NCBI GenBank assembly: GCA_036250195.1
Contig: JAVHZZ010000010.1
Span: 106,384,778-106,448,777, forward strand
DNA length: 64,000 bases
Reading direction: 5' to 3'
Source of the DNA: Mixophyes australis
Taxonomy: Eukaryota; Chordata; Amphibia; Anura; Limnodynastidae
Positions within the stretch are counted from its first letter, which is position 1, and each line of letters opens with the position of its first letter. Made by a program: the position numbers and the translations under genes. The notes under the pieces were generated by a model, which searched no databases, was not told where the DNA came from, and saw only the letters and a program-made list of their open reading frames with translations. Shown piece after piece: positions 57,780 to 64,000 of the stretch.

Positions 57780-58489
57780 GCAGAGCTGGTCTCTATATGT
57801 CTGCGTACCCTTGCTCTGCCCCAGCTCGTCCTCTAGATTACGCCCCCAGCAGACGGCTTTGCAAAAGTGGCTGAAGGGCAGTATATGGAGGAAAGAGTGA
57901 CAATACATCCATATTTCCCTTAAGACATATAACACAGTCTTGTAATCACCTCTGTGGACTTCGGGCAGCTGAGGGCCAAGTTCTGTCTGGTGAAAAAGAG
58001 AATCCCCTGTTTGTGCCGCAGTCTTCCCTCCTGTAATTGTTTCTTACCGTCGCGTTCATGTGACACGGACGAGCGGAGTTGTCAGGATGACACCTCATAG
58101 GAGTTTTGCTTACTGTGATCAGACCTGTGATCTTATAATTACCTCTCTGGCTCCAGCACAATCCTTAGTAAGTATTTAACCATCCAAATGAGCAAACCAG
58201 CAATTTCAGGGAGATAAATGATACAGGCACTGTGGTTTCTCCTTCTTCAGCACTATTTGGATGTCAGTCGCCAGACACCAGAATGAAAATCACATCTTTT
58301 AAACTATACAGAAGAGCTGTCTTTAAATTAGTTACATACTTGGTGAGGCTGAAAAGGGCACAGGTTCATCAACTCCAACTTTTTATTTTCTTCTAAAATC
58401 TAGCTGTAAAAAGAACACCAAACTAAGCACCAATTTATCCTCACAGGGGGGAAACAAATCCTTCCTGATCTCAACCAGATTATTTTGTG
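57780..58489. other. Unclassified DNA, nothing recognised
   Basis: No recognised repeat or gene. Minus frames at 57.74-58.16 kb lack domain features. Confidence 0.4.
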
Positions 58490-58860
58490 TTCCAATTCCC
58501 CCATTTGTGCAATTTACTATTTAATATTGACATTATTCCGTGACATGCTGTGATTATAGGTCCAGTCACTCAGCACACATGGGTAAGACGGCCAGATCGG
58601 CTCATATATGAGCCCAGCCCCGCTTGTCACCTCTGCAGTTCAGGGTGTAAAACAATCATTAGACAACTTTATAGATCACGGTCATCCTGTCTGACTAAAA
58701 GATACCATCATATGTGGATTGCCAGCTAAACTGTTTATCCACAAAATCCTAGCTAATTTATTGCATTGTTAATTGATTTTTCCTAAACCAATACATTTGC
58801 TTAATGAGAGGGGACACCAGTGTTAAACTTAACTAGCATTTGTGTTGGTGCCAGCTGTCC
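58490..58860. promoter_or_regulatory. Candidate conserved non-coding block (speculative)
   Basis: Repeat-free block with CAATCATTAGACAAC, TTATTGCATTGTTAATTGAT and CATTTGCTTAATGAG, a mixture of homeodomain- and POU-like motifs with moderately GC-rich linkers (GATCGGCTCATATATGAGCC forms a short palindrome). Composition only. Confidence 0.22.
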
Positions 58861-59164
58861 TTGATTTTAAATTTTAAATCATCTACTCCCATCATATTTA
58901 TTTGCACTATATTGGCGCTCTTCTCTTGTTCTGTAGCTCTGCCACTAGAATACTGCTAGTACCACTTCTCTTATAGATCCTGAGCATTATTCTAAGTATC
59001 TGTTCTTATTCTGTATGTATGGTCAACTACACAGGATTATACTCCTTGTTCTGCCTATAATTTGTATTTGCTTTTATTGGTTATAGATATCTACACAGTG
59101 ACATTTCTATTCTTCTATATCCTGGATGTAATTCTCGTGTTTTTGTCTTATTCTGTATATATGA
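58861..59164. other. AT-rich spacer, nothing recognised
   Basis: No recognised feature. Confidence 0.4.
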
Positions 59165-59183
59165 AAAACTGGAAGGAGGGCAG

Positions 59184-59561
59184 TTAAGTGGGGGACTGGA
59201 AGGCTTTGAGGAAGAGATGGGTTTTTAAGGCCCATTTGAAGCTGGGCAAGTTGGGGAAACTTCTGATGGAGCGGGGGAGCTGGTTTCAATGGAGGGGGTT
59301 CAATCTGAGGACGTACTGCAATTTGTTCTTTTTATATATATTTTTACTTAAGGGTTTGCAGATCCCGTGCAGTTGGTCCTTATCATATCCACAATCTTGT
59401 GCCAATATATTTGTTGTTGTTCAATGGAGGGGGGCAGCGCGGGAGAAGTCTTGGATGCGAGCGTGGGAGGAGGTAACCAGGGGGGAAGAGAGGCGACGGT
59501 CATTGGCTGAACGCAGAGGGCGGGATGGGGCATGAATGGAGAGGAGTTTGGAGATGTAGGG
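59184..59561 (-). pseudogene. L2/CR1-type LINE ORF2 C-terminus, interrupted
   Basis: Read from 59561 leftwards: PYISKLLSIHAPSRPLRSAN, RRLSSPLVTSSHARIQDFSR, AAPLH, then after the insertion NQLPRSIRSFPNLPSFKWAL, KTHLFLKAFQSPT and the stop at 59184-59186. RPLRS, AAPxLWNxLPxxIR and SFKxxLKTHLF are landmarks of L2/CR1-group reverse transcriptases. The frame is continuous across the insertion once one copy of the target duplication is discounted, except for a TGA where the family has the Trp of LWN. Confidence 0.82.
59299..59419. mobile_element. 121-bp insertion with 14-bp target duplication
   Basis: TTCAATGGAGGGGG is present at 59285-59298 and again at 59420-59433, bracketing 121 bp that ends in TTGTTGTTG. 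A 14-bp duplication and a simple-repeat tail suggest retroposition. The insert contains TTTGCAGATCCCGTGCAG and CACAATCTTGTGCC and belongs to no family I recognise. Confidence 0.75.
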
Positions 59562-59575
59562 AGCAGAATATTTTT

Positions 59576-60708
59576 CTTATTCATTATAGTACTGATTTAA
59601 AGGTATTTGAAACAGAATAGAATTATTTAGCAGGTTCAGGTTATCTCATAGGTAATTTCATGTTGTAGTATGTTGTGATGGGAATAGATTTAGCAGCATC
59701 TTGATGTTGTATATAAATGCTGACAAGTATCCTTGTGTTGAACTGTTAATTCTGCGTGAGTTGTAATATTTTGTAACTGTAAATCCAAGATAGATTGTCA
59801 ATAACTATTGAGCGGAAGTAATTAACCAATCCTGGATTTGCTGCATCCCTTATATGTATTATCAATTATTCATCCACCCTTCACTGCAAATTTGCAGTAA
59901 AATAAATATCATCACCAATACATTGTATACCACTATTGGATTGTTTAACAGATATAGATGTAGAGCTTTAAATACTGCTACACTATGGTTTTGGTGTTTT
60001 GTCTTTGTACTACTGATATCCCCTCAAACACTTATTTTCAGTAAAACCTAAAATAAAATCACTTGTCATGTGATGCGGCATTGTGACAGAATAATTCTTT
60101 ACCTTAGTTATAAAAGCAGGCTGTTAAGTGAGTGATATAAAATGAAAGTCGATTTGTTTTAAATTGCTTTTTTACAACAGTTAGTATTTACTCACTACAT
60201 GTAAAATTGATGTTTTGGTTCCTTATTAAAGGAGAAGTATCTTTATTTTATATGTCAAAGTACAGGGTGGTCCATAAGTGTTGAAACACCCTTATAAAAA
60301 GGAAAGGAATAAGGAAATATTAATATAGTGTCTACAGCCATACAGAGCGCTCCATGCTGCCTACTCTTTCAATGCTACATCTATTAGTCTCTGCTCTATC
60401 ACTTATCTCTCCTCACTGCTCCCCGCTCACATCTTCTCTACCCCCACTCCCTCGTCACTGCCAGCCTAATGTTGTACCTGTACCATTAGTCACTGCCCTG
60501 TTCAGCCTTCTCTTCTATGCACTTTCATTATTTTTTTTTTATTATAACGGAACAAAACATTTCTTCTCATGACAGCTGACATTGACTTCTCAGCTCCATT
60601 ATGACATTTAAAAATGTCAACCTTCGGTATGACAACTACAAATGTTATTCCTGCACAGTGTTCTGGCCTTGCGAATAGAGAGGACTCTTACATTTTAACA
60701 TATTAAGT
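59576..60708. other. Unclassified DNA, nothing recognised
   Basis: No recognised genes or repeats. A 72-codon plus frame at 60354-60572 is Ser/Leu/Pro-rich and low complexity. Confidence 0.4.
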
Positions 60709-60855
60709 CAGTGTTGGCTTAACTGTGACACTCCAGATGTTATGAAACTACAAGTCCCAGCATACCCTTCCAGCAATAAGCTGCTTTATATTGGCAAAGC
60801 ATGCTGGGACTTGTAGTTTCACAACACCTGGAGTGTCACAGGTTAACCAACACTG
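60709..60855. mobile_element. Near-palindromic hAT-like MITE, 147 bp
   Basis: The left arm CAGTGTTGGCTTAACTGTGA with AAACTACAAGTCCCAGCATA is mirrored by TGCTGGGACTTGTAGTTTCA and GTCACAGGTTAACCAACACT. The arms are about 65 bp with few mismatches and only a short centre. The flanking TATTAAGT (60701-60708) and GATTAAGT (60856-60863) are an 8-bp target duplication with one mismatch. Confidence 0.85.
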
Positions 60856-61049
60856 GATTAAGTGGTCTATATCATCAACTATAACTTAAAACTAGAAAGA
60901 ATGCTTTAGTACAATAATAAAGCATCTATGATATCTTCCTATGTATTCCCAATATCCAGTTGATTTATTGGGAGAAACCCTAACTAGGGCAAAAACACCC
61001 ATATTCCCTGGAGAAAGGGGCTATCTCCCAAAATACATAGAACCTTAAG

Positions 61050-61136
61050 TTCTATATAGACTCTACTATAAAGAGTAGAGTCTATATAGAAGGAGTGCCC
61101 GTTTGAAGGAGTCTGTGCTCCTTCAAACGGGCACTC
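61050..61136. repeat. Two adjacent perfect palindromes
   Basis: Hairpin 1: TTCTATATAGACTCTACT (61050-61067) against AGTAGAGTCTATATAGAA (61074-61091), 18 bp perfect with a 6-nt loop. Hairpin 2: GAGTGCCCGTTTGAAGGAG (61093-61111) against CTCCTTCAAACGGGCACTC (61118-61136), 19 bp perfect with a 6-nt loop. They are separated by 1 nt. The right arm of hairpin 2 is LINE coding sequence. Confidence 0.92.
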
Positions 61137-61530
61137 AAAACTCACCTGTTCCTCAAAGCCTACCAACAATCCACTTAACGCTTACCTTGTTGCACCTTCG
61201 CAAACATCCTTCTCTCGTTCTCCCCTCTCTCCACCAGCCCCGCCTTTCTCTCCCTTACTTTAATGGCTCCCTCCTGTGCCTGTTTGTCCACCCTCCCTTA
61301 GGATGTGAGCTCGTATGAGCAGGGCCCCTCTCCCCTCCTGTCTCCATACCTGTTCTTCTACTCCATCTTCGCTCATATGTCTGCCCGGAGTTCTGAAGTA
61401 TTGGTACTTTGTGTTTATTGCTCTGTACTATGTCACCCTGTATGGTCTCCTGTTTGTATTATGTACGGCGCTGCGGAAACCTTGCGGCGCCTAACAAATA
61501 AATGATGATAATAATAATAATAATAATATC
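61118..61530 (+). mobile_element. L2/CR1-type LINE 3' end
   Basis: The fragment starts in the ORF2 C-terminus, passes a pyrimidine-rich 3' UTR with GATGTGAGCTCGTATGAGCA and GTACGGCGCTGCGGAAACC, and ends in CAAATAAATGATGATAATAA with an (ATA)n tail (61505-61529). It belongs to the same broad group as the fragment at 24.0 kb but to a different subfamily, with an (ATA)n tail and GCGGCGCCTAA instead of GGCGCTATATAA. Confidence 0.85.
61122..61178 (+). pseudogene. L2/CR1-type LINE ORF2 extreme C-terminus
   Basis: Eighteen codons plus stop read FKRALKTHLFLKAYQQST, ending with TAA at 61176-61178. The FKxxLKTHLF box matches the fragments at 24.1 and 59.2 kb. Everything upstream is missing; its 5' edge coincides with the palindrome at 61093-61136. 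Confidence 0.82.
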
Positions 61531-62300
61531 TTAGAAGCAGTTTTAGCTAATAGGTAATTTTTTTCTAAAAAGGTTTGTTTAGGCTATATTTGCTTTTATT
61601 TCTTTTTGGGGTTTTTAAAAAAAAGTCCACAGCCTTGGATTATTGCTATAAAATTGGCCCAGTTGGCGAACATAATATAAAGAAAAACCTAGATGATAAT
61701 ATTTCATTCCGAAATGCAAACTACTAGATAAGATGAACAATTTGTGAAGCTGAGCCCCACTCTGGGTAGATGTGCATCTCCACCTGTCACAGGGTGTAAC
61801 ACAGACTTCTGAACAATGGAGCTGTATAGACAACTGACAGTGTCGCCAGAACAGCGCGTAGACTTGAACAATGATGGCTATTTGCCAGGAATCTATATTC
61901 ATCATTGGGATTTATGAAATTGATTTAGATAAAATTAGAGTGTAATCATCCCTAAATGACTACAATGTCTCAGATTCTCAAGAAATTTCTGCGTAAGCAC
62001 AGGTACACCTTGTGAGAATACATGATCTATTTACAGGTTTTCATTATGAGAAGGTAAACTGGGAGCGTGTGATTATTTTCTATGTTCTCATTTCATATTC
62101 ATCATGTTTTGTTTCACATGCTAGAGCCATTTAAACACTGATCTCACTAGCATGCTGCGTGTGTGGTTGATGGAATGAGAGGCTAGTTTTCTGTAAATAT
62201 AACCAATGGTGATATTAAAGCTGCCACACACCGTGCACTGTGGTCATTCGGCCCAATCACACATGAATGACCATATTGCATTGTGCATTTGTCCTCTCTA
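61531..62300. other. Unclassified DNA, nothing recognised
   Basis: No recognised feature. A 96-codon minus frame at 61615-61905 has no domain. Confidence 0.4.
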
Positions 62301-62576
62301 CATCATACTTGTCAACTCTCCCGGAATGTCTGGGAGACTCCCGAAATTCAGGTCAGTCTCATGGACTCCCGGGAGAGCTGGCAAATCTCCCGCACCTGGC
62401 ACCCCAAAATGACACGATTTGCGGTGAATCACGTCATTTTGTCCCCACCCCCATGACAAAACGGCATTTCTTTCGTGGAGCGGGGCCAAAATGACGCGAT
62501 TGGCCATGCCCCGCCCCCTCCGTCGTCCAGGCATGCCCCTCTCCCGGACAAAGCAAGTAGAAAGTAGGTAGGTATG
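62301..62576. mobile_element. MITE with CATACTTG...GGTATG ends
   Basis: The left sequence CATCATACTTGTCAACTCTC and the right sequence AAAGTAGGTAGGTATG are loosely inverted, and CTCTA is duplicated on both sides (62296-62300 and 62577-62581). Inside are GC-rich segments with repeated CTCCCGG/CCGGGAG palindromes and two ATGAC-type (AAAATGACACGAT / AAAATGACGCGAT) repeats. It is the same family as 54568-54787. A 199-codon minus frame crossing it is a chance frame in GC-rich repeat DNA. Confidence 0.7.
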
Positions 62577-62707
62577 CTCTATATATCCGTATTGGACCTC
62601 ACAGATTAACCAATAGAGGTCACTGATTGGTCCTATGTACCATCCTATCGAAGAAATTCCTACCTGCAATTCTGTATGAGCACATGTTGTTATGTCGAGG
62701 TCAGGGG

Positions 62708-63086
62708 TAGGCTGGACTGGGGGGCAAGGAGGCATCTGCCCACCCCCCCGGGCTGGGCTACTTTGGGTTGGGTCACTGGGCCCAGGGGCAAACGCAAGAT
62801 TTGTAGAGGGGTGTTTCCACACCACACCGCCAGTGGGCGTGACCAGCATGCATGGGGGCGTGGCTATAATTTTAGACAGTGCTTGGCTGCTCTCCAACTC
62901 TTCCTACCCCCATAATATACATGGGCAATGCTGCCACCTCGAGTATACAGTGCCCCAGGCACTAGGAAACCCCCCTCGGTTTGCCTATGGGGCCACCTGC
63001 ATTTTGTTTCCCTTTAAAATGTTCCCAATGGGCTTCTGAGTTGAGTCTTGCCCCCCGGGCTAAAATGTGCCAGTACTCCCTTGATG
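62708..63086. repeat. GGGCTGGGTCA interspersed repeat with a nested insertion
   Basis: The outer repeat matches 28990-29157 in block order. It is interrupted at about 62783-62988 by a segment with AGGGGCAAACGCAAGAT on its left and CCTCGGTTTGCCTATG on its right, an imperfect inverted pair (GGCAAACG / GGTTTGCC). This suggests a small DNA transposon; its target duplication was not resolved. Confidence 0.5.
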
Positions 63087-63409
63087 GAGGTACAGACAGA
63101 GCAATGGCTGGCAACAGTAGCCGTCTTATTATAGTTACTGTATTATCAGTCTTCCCCAAGTACAAATTATGTAATAATATCGTGCATTACTTGATAGAGG
63201 GTTCGTGCTAGTGGCAGTGTGGGGATCAACGCCTTTCTCATTTTAGTGTTTTTAATTCTACTAATGGCCATATCTCCCACGTTTCCTATTGAACCTGCAA
63301 TGTGTAGTTGGAATTCACAAAGCTAATTTGTATCGCTGCCAGCCAGGTGTCAGGGTAATTACTTTGTTGTGTGTATATATGGGACATTTTTTCGTTTGGT
63401 TGAGTTATT

Positions 63410-63820
63410 TAAGATGACAGCCATAAGATCTAAACATGCAAACGACTTCAGCGCGCTGTAATGCTTTGAAGTACGTGTCTAGAAACTTCATAGAAGTAAG
63501 AAGAAGCATCTGAGCTTCAAGCGGACAATTATCCTCCCACCTTAATAAGCTGCATTCCAAGCCAGGCAAATTCAAGGTTTGTTATTACGCTCACAGAGAT
63601 AAAACGCCCACCTCTACCCTAAACCTGTCTGAGGCTATTTCTCTTAGCTGAGCTAAGACCTTAGGATGAGATGTACTGATCTGACACAATCACTGCAGAG
63701 AAGGTGATCACAATGTATCTGATCTTCCCTAAAATATTCAGAGGATAAATTAAATGTTTAGTGAACTGGAAGCTGGAAGCAATGAGCTTCAGGGACGTTA
63801 ACTCTAGTAAGAAGAAATTC
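63410..63820. promoter_or_regulatory. Candidate conserved non-coding block (speculative)
   Basis: Repeat-free block of mixed composition containing CTTCAGCGCGCTGTAATGC, CACCTTAATAAGCTGC, CAAGCCAGGCAAATTCAAGG and GAGATAAAACGCCCACC, which combine GC-box-like and homeodomain-like motifs. It lacks transposon features. Function inferred from composition only. Confidence 0.25.
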
Positions 63821-63860
63821 TGTCCTGGTTGTTGTTTTTATCTTCTTTTAAAGAGTCGTG

Positions 63861-64000
63861 GGGGTTAATTCATCAAGCTGCGGGTTTCAAAAAGTGGAGA
63901 TGTTGCCTATAGCAACCAATCAGATGCTAGCTGTCATTTTGTTGAATGTACTAAATAAATGATAACTAGAATCTGATTGGTTGGTATAGGCAACATCTCC
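63861..64000. mobile_element. MITE, cut by the window edge
   Basis: TTCATCAAGCTGCGGGTTTC, GTGGAGATGTTGCCTATAGC and CCAATCAGATGCTAGC are mirrored near the end by ATCTGATTGGTTGGTATAGG and CAACATCTCC. The arms share blocks with the miniature element at 31895-31978. The right terminus and target duplication lie beyond the window. Confidence 0.82.

Larger units (their letters stand above)
59165..59575 (-). mobile_element. L2/CR1-type LINE fragment, minus strand, interrupted
   Basis: The minus strand carries the last roughly 80 codons of ORF2 plus a little 3' sequence, and is split by a 121-bp insertion at 59299-59419. The 3' tail with the GAT repeat is absent. Confidence 0.82.

Noticed and set aside
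62298..62897. 199-codon minus-strand frame
   Set aside because: It crosses a GC-rich MITE, unique DNA and an unrelated repeat, so its length is explained by GC-rich repeat composition.

Overview
The window looks like nuclear, non-coding DNA from a vertebrate, most probably an anuran amphibian (frog or toad). I base this on the interspersed repeats: a tRNA-derived SINE ending in a GCGCTATATAAATAAA tail plus (GAT)n, LINE fragments sharing that tail, 5'-truncated L1-type LINEs, a Tc1-like transposon, and many small hAT- and Harbinger-like MITEs of types I associate with frog genomes. The species cannot be told from the sequence. I found no convincing exon of a host protein gene, no rRNA or tRNA gene, no CRISPR array and no bacterial or viral operon. 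Nearly every open reading frame is a chance frame in AT-rich DNA or lies inside a repeat, so this is an intergenic stretch or a very long intron. Layout: 0-10 kb is mostly unclassified AT-rich DNA, with a small degenerate tandem repeat split by a hAT-like MITE (2.9 kb) and one SINE (7.5 kb). 10-19 kb holds four L1-clade fragments: two plus-strand 5'-truncated insertions with visible target-site duplications (10.05-10.73 and 12.73-13.51 kb), and two minus-strand fragments (14.9-16.1 kb, split by a 318-bp MITE, and 17.8-18.7 kb). 20-25 kb has a degenerate internally repeated stretch, two SINEs and a decayed Tc1-like element on the minus strand that is itself split by the 3' end of an L2/CR1-type LINE. 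25-29 kb is largely repeat-free. 29.7-33.7 kb is repeat-dense: a hAT-type element that has grown a 25-bp minisatellite, a folded-back MITE, a SINE and a LINE tail. 35.4-36.1 kb is a Harbinger-like MITE flanked by TAA. 37.7-38.5 kb may be a solo LTR. 40.5-42.5 kb is a structured region: a chain of perfect or near-perfect hairpins between two stretches that look like conserved non-coding DNA. 48.0-48.6 kb is a hAT deletion derivative that still encodes the transposase C-terminus. 53.8-57.8 kb is a nest of SINEs and MITEs, with one MITE inside a SINE. 59-64 kb holds two L2-type LINE ends (one split by a 121-bp insertion, one beginning at a remarkable double palindrome), several MITEs and a last MITE cut by the window edge. 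How the parts work together: the clearest functional relationship is parasitic. The SINE and the L2-type LINE end in the same tail, which suggests the LINE machinery mobilised the SINE. The MITEs carry termini and target duplications typical of hAT (8 bp) and PIF/Harbinger (TAA) transposases supplied in trans. Six repeat-free, AT-rich blocks are offered as candidate conserved regulatory DNA; that is inference only.
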